From Candidatus Omnitrophota bacterium (GTDB taxonomy: Bacteria > Omnitrophota > Gorgyraeia > JABMSB01): DNA of 33,946 nucleotides. The notes beneath the pieces are model-generated. The model searched no databases, was not told the origin of the DNA, and worked only from the letters and a program-made list of their open reading frames with translations. Below are positions 1-8,659 of the stretch, piece after piece (within the stretch, counting starts at the first letter, position 1; every line of letters starts with the position of its first letter). The position numbers and the translations under genes are program-made. The stretch covers positions 1-33,946 of the forward strand of contig JABMSB010000087.1 of assembly GCA_013202205.1 (NCBI GenBank), read 5' to 3'.

Positions 1-2
1 AG

Positions 3-2069
3 AGCAGGGATTATAGATCTCTTACCGATTTCTGGGGCGCAAATCTGATAACGCAGCAGGAATTTGCTGCATTGACAGCCAATATAGATGAAGAGCAGAT
101 GGAGATGGTGTTGGAAAGAATGGATCAGGTTGTCTTGGGCGGAGATGAGAGAGTAGCCCTTGCAGGATTGCCCCAGACGCGTGTTTCGAAAGACCTCTAT
201 GATCTCGATCCGGACCACTTTGGCGGGGAGGGTGCGAATCTATTCGACCTGGTAGCGGAGGCGGTCAGCAGGTTGAGGCCCGAGGCAGAATTTCTCCTTC
301 AGCTTAAAGGGTCGGCTACATACGCACACAATTACGACGACCTGTGCTTAGACAGGATCGACGATTTCGATATGCACCTTTTTATAGAGATGCCCGTAGA
401 AGAACATATAGAATTTGGCGATATTTTAAATGAGCAATTCAGGATTGTGGCGGAGGAGGCAGGATTGACCCTGGTGCCTGATGAGAAGGGCGGCTATGCT
501 ATAGCGGAAGAGAATGGGCGTACCCATCATGTCGATATAGCGGTTGTTCCGAGAACGAGAGGGCTATTCAACGCATATCCTCCGGGCACAATACGGCACC
601 CCCACTTTAGGTACGATCCGGTTACGGTCTATTTTGGGACACCCAGACTCTTGAGACGTTTCCAGGGACATGTAGAGAGGACATATCTGCAGCCAGGAGT
701 ATTGGGAGATCACCTCTACAACAGTTACACCGCGGTATGCTATAACATCGAATCAGAAAATAGAATAAATAGCGCCAAAAGCCTCAAGTGGATGGGGCAG
801 CTTGCGCAGTGGATAGGCATGGGTCGTCTTAAACAGGTATTGTTAGATACATACAAGAGGCATGTAGATGTGGGGTTGTCGACGCCCTACGTACCACAAG
901 AACCATCTGCCAGAGCGTATGTAAGTGGATTGATGGCTGAGAGATTGAGTCCTGATAGATTGGGTGAGGCCAATATCAAGAGGCGGATGGCGATAGAGTA
1001 CTATAAGACGGATATGTTAGTAGAGGAAGTTAGGGGCGGTATTGCAAGTGGATCAGCCCAGAATAATACCAGCGAACTGTCTCTTATCTTTATGCGCGCA
1101 TATGACAATGGAGAGCATAATTTCAGGGCAGCGCTGGAGGTGGCGTTCACGGAACTCTATAATAGGATGGGCGAAAGGGGTGCTGTGTTGGGTGCGATCT
1201 TCGAGGGCTCAGTGAGAGAATTTAAGACACGCCTCATAGAGAGATCCGGTCCATTGAGCAACGAAGGGGAAGAGAAAATAGATGTAATAGTTGCGGCTGC
1301 AGAAGCCAGGTCTACACATAGAATATTGTCTGATGGAGATGATGCCTATTTCGCTGCGCCAATACTTGCTGCTGACCCAAGGATAATACCACAAGAGAAA
1401 CAGCTTAAGATTATAGACCTATCTTGCTTTGTAGATGAGTCTGGAAATATAAGGTCGTTGGGATTTGAGCAGGTTAGGGATATGCTGAAGACTGCCATGA
1501 AGGGGAAGGTGCAGTTTGTCATAGTCAATCGCGACAGGAGCCTGGTCGATGCCGGGGAGATTGTGGAGAGGGCTCTCGGCATGACGGCCCAGACATCATT
1601 TATCACCTTTGTGGACCTCTCAGACAGAGAGATGGTCGGTGATGTAGCCAGTTATGTGATGAGACGGGCCAATGGACAGATCCTTCTTGATGAGGATCAA
1701 TTTAAACCCGATGATGTAGCGATTGTATATTTGGCTGAGAATGAACCCAGCTTTGCCATGGGCGAAAGAGAAGAAGAGATTGTGTACATTCCGATAGAAG
1801 TAGAAGAGGGTGCTATAGTTTCAGCACCGGCGATCTTCCTTATAGCGTTACTGGAGGACCCGGAGCATGCAATAGCATTATTTGAAGACAAAGTGCTCAG
1901 AGATACTATATTTGATGATCTTGGCATTGACCCACAGATCCTGCCTCTTATAGAGAAACTCAGGTCGGGCGGTTTCAATGCCGTAGCCAACATCCGGCCA
2001 CCAAGATCGTATCTCAACCGCCTTGATCACCTCCGCCACTCCCGCCGCGCCCAGGCCACCGCCGCCTAA
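3..2069 (+). CDS. Large protein of unknown function with a nucleotidyltransferase-like motif set (5' partial)
   Basis: The reading frame is open from base 3 to the stop, so the listed TTG at 72 is not a real start; the gene begins outside the window and at least 688 codons are present. Using the track numbering, residues 80-81 (GS), 98-100 (DFD) and Asp155 (in HHVDIAVVP) match the three-part pattern of polymerase-beta-type nucleotidyltransferases. The GS to DxD spacing (17 residues) is longer than usual. The next 250 residues look mostly helical. A C-terminal part from about residue 430 (KIIDLSCFVDESGNIRSLGF) looks alpha/beta and I do not recognise it. The enzymatic role is inference, since no substrate is suggested. 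No signal peptide can be judged because the N terminus is missing. The gene runs convergent to thpR, with the 122-bp repeat element between them. Confidence 0.6.
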   Translation, partial: SRDYRSLTDFWGANLITQQEFAALTANIDEEQMEMVLERMDQVVLGGDERVALAGLPQTRVSKDLYDLDPDHFGGEGANLFDLVAEAVSRLRPEAEFLLQLKGSATYAHNYDDLCLDRIDDFDMHLFIEMPVEEHIEFGDILNEQFRIVAEEAGLTLVPDEKGGYAIAEENGRTHHVDIAVVPRTRGLFNAYPPGTIRHPHFRYDPVTVYFGTPRLLRRFQGHVERTYLQPGVLGDHLYNSYTAVCYNIESENRINSAKSLKWMGQLAQWIGMGRLKQVLLDTYKRHVDVGLSTPYVPQEPSARAYVSGLMAERLSPDRLGEANIKRRMAIEYYKTDMLVEEVRGGIASGSAQNNTSELSLIFMRAYDNGEHNFRAALEVAFTELYNRMGERGAVLGAIFEGSVREFKTRLIERSGPLSNEGEEKIDVIVAAAEARSTHRILSDGDDAYFAAPILAADPRIIPQEKQLKIIDLSCFVDESGNIRSLGFEQVRDMLKTAMKGKVQFVIVNRDRSLVDAGEIVERALGMTAQTSFITFVDLSDREMVGDVASYVMRRANGQILLDEDQFKPDDVAIVYLAENEPSFAMGEREEEIVYIPIEVEEGAIVSAPAIFLIALLEDPEHAIALFEDKVLRDTIFDDLGIDPQILPLIEKLRSGGFNAVANIRPPRSYLNRLDHLRHSRRAQATAA

Positions 2070-2073
2070 TAAC

Positions 2074-2195
2074 ACCAAGACGTTTCTACTTCCAATCGGG
2101 GATCTGCCCCAAACTTAATCGGAGATCTGTCATACATGACACTTCTCCGATTGGAAATAGGTCAGGTCTCCGATTGATTTGAGAAACGTCTTGGT
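2074..2195. repeat. 122-bp inverted-repeat (MITE/REP-like) element, copy A, complete
   Basis: Two 60-bp arms (2074-2133 and 2136-2195) flank a 2-bp centre. Aligned without gaps, one arm matches the reverse complement of the other at about 44 of 60 positions. The outer 14 bp (ACCAAGACGTTTCT / AGAAACGTCTTGGT) and the central TGTCAT-ac-ATGACA are perfect. Each arm carries two copies of a motif close to CAATCGGGGATCTG. The element fills the gap between two convergent genes: it starts 4 bp after the left gene and ends 5 bp before the thpR stop. In RNA it would form a long imperfect hairpin from either strand, so it may serve as a shared 3' end for both genes. No T-run follows, so classical termination is not shown. 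Confidence 0.85.
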
Positions 2196-2200
2196 TTATA

Positions 2201-2761
2201 TTAAAAAGAGGAAGTCTTAAGAGGGGTGTAGATGGAGCCTTTTGGGGTGAGGGTTGATTGGAAGAGGGTGAGGTGGGAGACATCCATAGAGCAGGGACAG
2301 TTCCAGCCAGGAGTTATACGAAAACCAGGGGAGAGTCCCTTTCTTGTTTTTATCCTGCCGAGGGTTAGATGGGGATGGAATTCTCGTTCTTCGCGTTCAA
2401 AACCTTCTTTCGCGAGAAGGTCCTCCAACTGACCGTTTATTCTTCTTACCTCATCTGCGCCTTTATCTATTCCCACCCAGATGACTCGCGGGCGGTTGAA
2501 GTTTGGAAAACCTCCCAATTTACCGAGAGAGAGGGTAAAATTCTGCACACCTGAGATAGTTTTATCCATCACCCTTTTTACTATGTCCAACTCTTCGGTG
2601 GATAGGTTTCCGAGGAACTTCAGCGTGAGATGGATATTTTCTACCTTTGCCCAGCGGATATCGCCCTCGACCTGTTTAAGCTCAGCAATGAGATTACCAA
2701 GCTCGCCTTGGATCTCTTTGGACAATTCGATTGCGATGAATGAGCGGATCTTATCCGGCAT
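2201..2761 (-). CDS. thpR: RNA 2',3'-cyclic phosphodiesterase (ThpR/LigT family)
   Basis: This 186-residue protein has the typical size of the 2H phosphoesterase family. Both signature HxTx tetrads are visible, HLTL at 44-47 and HLTL at 131-134. They place the two catalytic histidines about 87 residues apart, as expected. Family members open 2',3'-cyclic phosphates on RNA ends; the cellular substrate in most bacteria is unclear. The N-terminal block (RSFIAIELS) is also typical. The ATG lies inside the end of cinA with an 11-bp overlap, so the two genes are probably translationally coupled and transcribed from the cinA promoter. The cinA-thpR-recA neighbourhood is common in bacteria, but here cinA-thpR is divergent from recA. 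The stop codon lies 5 bp from the repeat element. Confidence 0.9.
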   Translation of the reverse strand: MPDKIRSFIAIELSKEIQGELGNLIAELKQVEGDIRWAKVENIHLTLKFLGNLSTEELDIVKRVMDKTISGVQNFTLSLGKLGGFPNFNRPRVIWVGIDKGADEVRRINGQLEDLLAKEGFEREEREFHPHLTLGRIKTRKGLSPGFRITPGWNCPCSMDVSHLTLFQSTLTPKGSIYTPLKTSSF

Positions 2762-3992
2762 CTAACAGGTATCTCCTTGCCATGTCGAGTGCGCGTTGCG
2801 CAGTCTGAAGCTTTATGTCGGTACGGTTGCCGCTAAAGAAGTATTTTTTTACCACGCCCTTTTTCTTAGTGGCTAACGCTACATAGGCTAATCCCACCGG
2901 TTTATTCTTTTTTTTGCCTGCCGGTCCTGCGATGCCGGTAACAGAGAGACCTATATCGGTATCGGCGAGCCAACGCACCCCTTTTGCCATTGCCAGACAG
3001 ACTTGAGGGCTTACCGCACCATGATGGGTTATTAGTTTGGCAGGCACGCCCAGGATCTCTTCTTTCGATTTATTACAATAGGTCACGACATTTGCGCGGG
3101 TATATTTTGAGCTTCCCGGGATATTGGTGAGAAGATTTGAGATGAGCCCGCCGGTACAGGACTCGGCAATGGCAATAGTTTTCCGTTTCTTTATCAGAAG
3201 CCCGCCGACGACAGACTCGAGCGTGTCGCTATCTTCACCGAGTACGAAATCGCCAAAACGGTTCTTTATTTTCGAGGCAACCTTATTTATGCCGCGGTCA
3301 GCCTCTCTTTTTGTTTTAGCCTTCGCCATTATCTTTAGATCGACCTCGCCCAGATGAGCATAGATTCCAACGGTAACCTTTGGCCCAAGACGCAATAGAT
3401 CTTTCACCTTTGTGTTAACCTGAGATTCGGCTAATCCCGTAATTTTTAGAACGCGAGATTTTATTATTCCTCCACCACTCATCTTGCTTAAAAGCGGCAG
3501 TATATATTTTTCGAAGATCGGGTTAAGCTCGCGGGGAGGGCCGGGGAGAGCGATAAGAATCTTTTCACCCATTCTAATTATCAAGCCGGGTGCGGTGCCG
3601 ATTTTATTCGAAAGCCACCGGCCCCCTTTTGGAATATATGCCTGGCGAAATACCTCTTTTGGCGGCCTTATCTTGCGGCGCTTAAAAGATGCTTTGATCT
3701 CTTTCTCGATCTCTCTGTTATAGACTAAAGATCTTTTTGTAACTGATGCGATGGTTTGGAGGGTGATATCGTCAACGGTCGGACCAAGGCCGCCGGTCAT
3801 TATAACTACATCAGAACGCTCAAGCGCGGCCTCTATTGTGGAACTGAGGCGGGCGTGATTATCTCCCACAGTGACCTGGTAGAAGACGTCCATTCCAATA
3901 GAGGCAAGGCCTTGGGCCATGAAGGCAGCATTGTTATTTACTATGTGGCCCAGGAGTATCTCCGTACCTATCGATATGATCTCGGCTTTCAT
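2751..3992 (-). CDS. cinA: CinA family protein (nucleotide pyrophosphatase-like domain plus NMN amidohydrolase domain)
   Basis: At 413 residues this is the two-domain form of CinA. Residues 1-170 form the molybdopterin-binding-like (MoCF) domain, with IGTEILLG at 8-15 and MTGGLGPTVDD at 65-75. The C-terminal domain from about 255 has the hallmark ESCTGG at 277-282 and VTGIAGP near 351-357, as in nicotinamide mononucleotide deamidases (PncC). Known members recycle NMN or cleave ADP-ribose-type compounds; which activity applies here cannot be read from sequence. The start is supported by GAAGGA 8 bp upstream and by a promoter 25-52 bp upstream. The 3' end overlaps thpR by 11 bp. Confidence 0.93.
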   Translation of the reverse strand: MKAEIISIGTEILLGHIVNNNAAFMAQGLASIGMDVFYQVTVGDNHARLSSTIEAALERSDVVIMTGGLGPTVDDITLQTIASVTKRSLVYNREIEKEIKASFKRRKIRPPKEVFRQAYIPKGGRWLSNKIGTAPGLIIRMGEKILIALPGPPRELNPIFEKYILPLLSKMSGGGIIKSRVLKITGLAESQVNTKVKDLLRLGPKVTVGIYAHLGEVDLKIMAKAKTKREADRGINKVASKIKNRFGDFVLGEDSDTLESVVGGLLIKKRKTIAIAESCTGGLISNLLTNIPGSSKYTRANVVTYCNKSKEEILGVPAKLITHHGAVSPQVCLAMAKGVRWLADTDIGLSVTGIAGPAGKKKNKPVGLAYVALATKKKGVVKKYFFSGNRTDIKLQTAQRALDMARRYLLDAG

Positions 3993-4016
3993 GGGGATTG
4001 TCCTTCTGTTAGGGTT

Positions 4017-4044
4017 ATTATACCCTAATCCTGCATAAAGGCAA
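4017..4044 (-). promoter_or_regulatory. Predicted sigma70-type promoter of cinA-thpR
   Basis: Read on the minus strand, TTGCCT (4039-4044) and TATAAT (4017-4022) are separated by 16 bp, placing a start point near 4010, just upstream of the GAAGGA ribosome binding site at 4001-4006. The -10 box sits inside a small inverted repeat AGGGT-TATTAT-ACCCT (4011-4026), which could be a repressor site or chance. Confidence 0.6.
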
Positions 4045-4153
4045 GTCTTTTTTTGATCGTACTTATTACTTAACCTGTTGATCTGAAAAATGTTATGGAA
4101 TTTGTATAGGAAAATTTTAAAATTTTTGAAATAAAATCACTCTTTTTTGCGTC

Positions 4154-4201
4154 TATATAGGGTGAGCAAAGAGGTCCTTTTGAAGGGGGTGATCCTATAT
4201 A
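4154..4201. repeat. Spaced 8-bp inverted repeat upstream of the recA promoter
   Basis: TATATAGG (4154-4161) and CCTATATA (4194-4201) are perfect inverted repeats 32 bp apart. A smaller CCTT-ttg-AAGG repeat lies between them. The outer arm ends about 30 bp before the recA -35 box. It could be a binding site for a dimeric regulator or a cruciform; nothing in the sequence identifies the factor. Confidence 0.4.
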
Positions 4202-4230
4202 AAAAATGTCAAAAAATGGCCCTTTTTCGC

Positions 4231-4259
4231 TTTACAAGGGATTATGCTTATAGTATAAT
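4231..4259 (+). promoter_or_regulatory. Predicted sigma70-type promoter of recA
   Basis: TTTACA (4231-4236) and a consensus TATAAT (4254-4259) are separated by an ideal 17 bp. The inferred start point near 4266 gives a leader of about 44 nt containing GGAGG at 4296-4300. This is the most obvious promoter for the long downstream gene run. Confidence 0.7.
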
Positions 4260-4309
4260 ATGGGTTCTATTGGAAAGTAATACAACCTTAATAATGGAGG
4301 GAAGTTAAA

Positions 4310-5395
4310 ATGGTTGCGACAAAGACCAAGCCTAAGGCAAGTGAAGCAAAGGAGAGCGTAGATATTTCACCAAAGGATTTAAAGAAGCAGAACAAGGAAA
4401 CAGAGAAGGGTCAGCGGCTCAAGGCGCTCGATATGGCCCTTAGCCAGATAGAGAAACAATTCGGCAAAGGTTCCATAATGAAGCTGGGTGCCAATTACAA
4501 GGTGGATGTGCCGGCCATACCTACAGGCGCACTTTCGCTCGACTTCGCGCTCGGTGTTGGCGGTGTGCCAAGAGGAAGGGTCATTGAGATATACGGCCCT
4601 GAGGCGAGTGGTAAGACGACATTGACTCTTTCGATCATAGCGCAGGCGCAGAAACAGGGTGGTCAAGCCGCATTTATCGATGCAGAACACGCATTCGACT
4701 CTGTCTATGCGAAGAAGATAGGCGTAGATCTTGATGAGCTTCTAGTTTCACAGCCGGATACGGGTGAGCAGGCGCTGGAGATAACCGAGACATTGGTCAG
4801 GTCAAATGCCATAGATGTCCTGGTAATCGATTCAGTAGCTGCTCTTACACCGCGTGCTGAAATAGAAGGAGACATGGGGCAGTCGCACATGGGGCTTCAG
4901 GCGCGTCTTATGAGCCAGGCCCTAAGGAAGTTGACGGGCGTGATAAGCAAGTCAAAGACCTGTGTCATATTCATAAACCAGATTCGCATGAAAATAGGCG
5001 TCATGTTCGGTAATCCCGAAACGACAACAGGCGGGCAGGCGCTCAAGTTCTATTCATCGGTAAGGTTGGATCTCAGGCGTGTGGCATCGCTGAAGAAGGG
5101 CGAGGCTATTGTAGGCAACCATATACGCGCTACTGTTGTCAAAAATAAGGTCGCTCCGCCATTTAAGAAGGCCGAGTTCGATATATTGTATGACGAAGGG
5201 ATATCCCGCGCATCTACCGTTATAGACATGGCTGATTCTTTAGAGGTTATGACTAAGTCCGGTACATGGTATTCTTATGGAGGCCAGAATATAGGCCAGG
5301 GCAAAGAGAATACGCGCCTATTCTTGAAAGAGAATCCGAAGATACTCGACCAGATAGAAAAGGAAGTCCGCCAGAAGTCCTTATCAGATTCGTAA
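4310..5395 (+). CDS. recA: Recombinase RecA
   Basis: RecA binds single-stranded DNA as an ATP-dependent filament, carries out strand exchange and triggers LexA-type cleavage. The 361-residue protein shows Walker [10 protein letters not shown] at 96-104, the conserved [14 protein letters not shown] block near 47-60, the AEHAFD and VIDSVAAL segments, and the L2-loop [15 protein letters not shown]. The ATG has a strong GGAGG 9 bp upstream. Compared with E. coli RecA, the N terminus has about 30 extra residues rich in Lys, Glu and Ser before the first conserved helix. The C-terminal acidic tail is short. It is followed 16 bp later by recX, and the recA promoter probably drives both. Confidence 0.98.
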   Translation: MVATKTKPKASEAKESVDISPKDLKKQNKETEKGQRLKALDMALSQIEKQFGKGSIMKLGANYKVDVPAIPTGALSLDFALGVGGVPRGRVIEIYGPEASGKTTLTLSIIAQAQKQGGQAAFIDAEHAFDSVYAKKIGVDLDELLVSQPDTGEQALEITETLVRSNAIDVLVIDSVAALTPRAEIEGDMGQSHMGLQARLMSQALRKLTGVISKSKTCVIFINQIRMKIGVMFGNPETTTGGQALKFYSSVRLDLRRVASLKKGEAIVGNHIRATVVKNKVAPPFKKAEFDILYDEGISRASTVIDMADSLEVMTKSGTWYSYGGQNIGQGKENTRLFLKENPKILDQIEKEVRQKSLSDS

Positions 5396-5411
5396 TAGCA
5401 AAAGGAGTGAT

Positions 5412-6011
5412 GTGGGCAAGAAAGATTCGAAGCTAACGATCGCGGAGCTGCGGGAGATCGTGGCCGACAAAGAGAAGAAGACCGCTTCGATCAAGACCGT
5501 TTTTAAAGAGAAGACCTCCTTAGAGCCAGGTGATCGATCAAGACGGAATTTTGGTGATGAGACGAAACGCGCCCTTAAATTTGTATATGGCCAGCTCAGC
5601 AAAAGGCCGCGTTCGATTGCTGAAACAAGGACCGCGCTTAAGAAAAAAGGTTTTGGGGCCGAAAGAATAGATGAGGTGGTATCCCACTTAATTAATCTTG
5701 GGTACCTTGATGATTTAAAGTTCGCCAAGTGGTGGGTCCAGACGCGGCAAAATACACGGCCGGTCGGCGCATTCATCATGCGGCGTGAGCTTGAGGGAAA
5801 AGGCATAAGCGGCAAGATATTGGATGAGGCCGTATCCGGTTTGGGTGAGGGTGCAAGCGAACTTGATGCTGCAACGAAATTGGCCGATTCACGGCTTGAA
5901 AAGATGCAGGGTATCCCAAAAGGGAAGCAGAAGAAACGTATAAACGACTATCTGATACGCCGCGGGTTTAAGTACGATGTGATCAGGAGTATTGTCGAGA
6001 AGATAAGATGA
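5412..6011 (+). CDS. recX: RecX family regulator of RecA
   Basis: RecX proteins bind RecA filaments and limit their activity. The 199-residue product has a charged N-terminal extension of about 55 residues followed by tandem three-helix RecX repeats. Typical blocks are RPRSIAETRTALKKKGF, INLGYLDDLKFAKWWVQTR and RRGFKYDVIRSIVEK at the end. The start is GTG, preceded by AAAGGAG; the overlapping ATG at 5410 is out of frame and hits a stop after eight codons. Placement directly after recA is typical of the family. The stop overlaps the alaS start as ATGA. Confidence 0.88.
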   Translation: MGKKDSKLTIAELREIVADKEKKTASIKTVFKEKTSLEPGDRSRRNFGDETKRALKFVYGQLSKRPRSIAETRTALKKKGFGAERIDEVVSHLINLGYLDDLKFAKWWVQTRQNTRPVGAFIMRRELEGKGISGKILDEAVSGLGEGASELDAATKLADSRLEKMQGIPKGKQKKRINDYLIRRGFKYDVIRSIVEKIR

Positions 6012-8659
6012 CGCATAATGAGCTGAGGACAAAATTCCTGGCGTTCTTTGAGTCAAAGAAACACAAAGTGCTCCCGAGTGATTCACTTGTGCCGGCAGAT
6101 GATCCGACACTGCTGTTTACGGGTGCGGGGATGAACCAGTTTAAAGAGCAGTTCATTGGCAGGAATATAAAGCATCCCAGGGTGGCTACGTCCCAAAAGT
6201 GCCTGCGCACTCCGGATCTTGAGAGGGTTGGCAGGACTGCCTGCCACCACACCTTCTTTGAGATGCTTGGAAATTTCTCATTCGGTGATTATTTCAAGAA
6301 AGAGGCGATCGAGTGGAGTTGGGAGTTTTTGACAGATATCCTGAAGATATCCAAGAATAAACTTTGGGTGTCGGTCTATAAGGATGATAAGGAAGCATAC
6401 GGTATTTGGAAGGACCTCATCAAGGTCCCGGATTCAAAAATAATGAAGTTCGGGGATGACCAGAACTTCTGGCCGGCCAATACCAAGACAGAAGGGCCGA
6501 ATGGGCCATGCGGGCCGTGTTCTGAGATATTTTACGATCAGGGGGTTGACGTCGGCTGCCAAAAATCGAATTGTGACCCCTCATGCGAATGCGATAGGTA
6601 TATCGAAGTATGGAATCTTGTCTTTACACAATTTGAGCGCGTCGGCGTAAATAAGTTAAAGCCCCTTAAAAATAAGAATATCGATACGGGTATGGGGCTT
6701 GAGCGTCTGGCCGCGGTGATGCAGGGGGCGAGCACCAATTTCGAGACGGATATCTTTACGCCGATAATCGATGCCGTAAAAAGCGAAGTAAAAGAGGCGA
6801 GTGGCGGCCGTTTCAAATTTGACAAGGTGGCACGGCAGCACATAAACGCTATAGCTGACCATCTGCGCGCATCAACATTCCTGGTTGCCGATGGTGTATT
6901 TCCCTCCAATGAGGAGAGGGGCTATGTCCAGCGGATGTTGATCAGACGGGCCTTTCGTTATGGAAGGCAGCTCGGTATCGAGAAGCCATTTTTATATAAA
7001 CTCGTCGCAATAGTGGCAAAGGTGATGGGTGAAGCGTACCCCGAGATTCTTATGCACCGCGAGGATATAGCGCAGGTCATACTCTCTGAGGAAGAGCGGT
7101 TTCAGAATACCCTCATGGAGGGCACTCAGGTCCTTGAAAATTTGATGGCGAAGGCCGATAAAGTATCGAAGAAGAGCTTGGCAGGTGACGACATATTCCG
7201 TCTATATGATACATATGGTTTTCCTATAGAGCTGGTATCCGAGATAGCTGCTGAGTCGGGATTTAAGATAGATCGCGCCGGTTTCAAAAAACGGATGGAG
7301 GCGCAGCGCGCCCTGTCGAGAAAGGGTTCTCAGATTAAAGATGGGATCTTTGCAGGACTCTCTACTAAGGAACTGGCCGATATAAAGAAGACGGAATTTA
7401 TTGGCTATGAAAAATTAAAAGGAGAAGGCAAGATCGTAGCACTCCTTCTGGACAATAAGAAGGTCTCAAAGGTTAGCGGGTCCAAAGAGGTTGAGGTAGT
7501 ACTTGATAAGACACCCTTTTACGGGGAATCCGGAGGCCAGGTTGCTGATAAGGGTGAGATCATTGCGGGATCGACCAAACTTGAAGTGACCGACGTAAAG
7601 AGGGCCGATGGCGTCTTTGTCCACATTGGAATGCTGAAAAAAGGAGAGCTCGAGGTTGGTCAGAAAGTAAGATCTTCGGTCGATGAGAAGAGACGCTCGG
7701 CCATAGCGCGTGCCCACACCGCGACACATCTCCTCCATTGGGCCTTGAGAAAAGTTCTCGGCGCGCATGCCAAGCAATGCGGCTCACTAGTTGAGGTAGA
7801 TCGGTTTCGTTTCGACTTTACCCATTTTAAGAAGGTTGAAAGGGATGAGATCGCCCGCATAGAGAAGCTCGTCAATGAGCGGATAGCTGAAAATGAAAAG
7901 GTCGCGGTTGCCAGTATCAAGTTGAAGGAGGCCAAAAGAGAAGGGGCCATTGCTCTTTTCGGGGAGAAGTACACAGAGGATGTCCGCATGGTCTCAGCAG
8001 GTGATTTTTCTAAGGAGCTTTGCGGCGGTACTCACCTTGATCTGACGGGTAAGGTCAAATGCTTTAGGATTACGAGCGAGTCGTCTATAGCGAGCGGTAC
8101 CAGGCGCATAGAGGCGGTGACCGGTTCTGTAGCATCGAATATAATAAGTGAGGAAGAGGCCCTGCTTGCCGACCTATGCAAGCTACTCGGCGTTCCAAAG
8201 GATAATGTCGCCGAAGCAATAGAGGCGATGGAGAAAGAATTGAAGATGCTCGAGAAGGAGAGAGTAAAATCGAAAGCAGCTTCATCACTCTCTCAACTTG
8301 ACGAGATAGTAGATGGAGTTATTGATATAAATGGTGTGAAGGTGGTAGCAAAAAAAATAGAAGATGCGGATATGTCGATACTTCGAGCTTTAACAGACGA
8401 ACTTAAGAAACGGCTCAGTCCCTGTGTAATCGTTTTGGGATCAGATGGGGGAGGTAGGGTGGCGCTCTGCGCTTCTGTTTCAAAGGATGCTGTAACTAAA
8501 GGGGTCAATGCCGGAGCGATAATGAAAGAGGCAGCCCAAATCGTCGGTGGTGGCGGCGGCGGAAGGCCGGATTTTGCCACAGCAGGCGGCAAGGATCCAA
8601 AACGCCTAAATGATGCGCTCAAGAAGGCATACGAAATTGCGGAGAAGATATTATCATGA
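6008..8659 (+). CDS. alaS: Alanine--tRNA ligase
   Basis: This enzyme charges tRNA-Ala and edits mischarged Ser and Gly. At 883 residues it has the full bacterial length. The catalytic domain starts at the N terminus (RTKFLAFFESKKHKVLPS) and includes a Cys-rich loop (VGCQKSNCDPSCECDR), a variant found in many bacteria that likely binds zinc. The editing domain has HTATH (His570, His574) and CGGTH (Cys672, His676), the zinc-binding set. A C-terminal DHHA1-type domain ends with a glycine-rich GGGGGGRPDFATAGG segment. The gene overlaps recX and hisD by 4 bp at each end, which suggests coupled translation in one transcript. Confidence 0.98.
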   Translation: MTHNELRTKFLAFFESKKHKVLPSDSLVPADDPTLLFTGAGMNQFKEQFIGRNIKHPRVATSQKCLRTPDLERVGRTACHHTFFEMLGNFSFGDYFKKEAIEWSWEFLTDILKISKNKLWVSVYKDDKEAYGIWKDLIKVPDSKIMKFGDDQNFWPANTKTEGPNGPCGPCSEIFYDQGVDVGCQKSNCDPSCECDRYIEVWNLVFTQFERVGVNKLKPLKNKNIDTGMGLERLAAVMQGASTNFETDIFTPIIDAVKSEVKEASGGRFKFDKVARQHINAIADHLRASTFLVADGVFPSNEERGYVQRMLIRRAFRYGRQLGIEKPFLYKLVAIVAKVMGEAYPEILMHREDIAQVILSEEERFQNTLMEGTQVLENLMAKADKVSKKSLAGDDIFRLYDTYGFPIELVSEIAAESGFKIDRAGFKKRMEAQRALSRKGSQIKDGIFAGLSTKELADIKKTEFIGYEKLKGEGKIVALLLDNKKVSKVSGSKEVEVVLDKTPFYGESGGQVADKGEIIAGSTKLEVTDVKRADGVFVHIGMLKKGELEVGQKVRSSVDEKRRSAIARAHTATHLLHWALRKVLGAHAKQCGSLVEVDRFRFDFTHFKKVERDEIARIEKLVNERIAENEKVAVASIKLKEAKREGAIALFGEKYTEDVRMVSAGDFSKELCGGTHLDLTGKVKCFRITSESSIASGTRRIEAVTGSVASNIISEEEALLADLCKLLGVPKDNVAEAIEAMEKELKMLEKERVKSKAASSLSQLDEIVDGVIDINGVKVVAKKIEDADMSILRALTDELKKRLSPCVIVLGSDGGGRVALCASVSKDAVTKGVNAGAIMKEAAQIVGGGGGGRPDFATAGGKDPKRLNDALKKAYEIAEKILS

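Larger units (their letters stand above)
3993..4309. other. Divergent cinA/recA regulatory region (317 bp, no gene)
   Basis: This is the longest gene-free stretch of the window. It holds a minus-strand promoter for cinA, a plus-strand promoter for recA, an A/T-rich middle (around 4090-4135) and a spaced 8-bp inverted repeat at 4154-4201. It also contains two AAAAAATG repeats 10 bp apart (4203-4220) just upstream of the recA -35 box. I found no open reading frame with a plausible start and ribosome binding site. I did not find a clear match to the E. coli or Bacillus LexA box, so SOS control of recA is not shown here. Confidence 0.75.
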
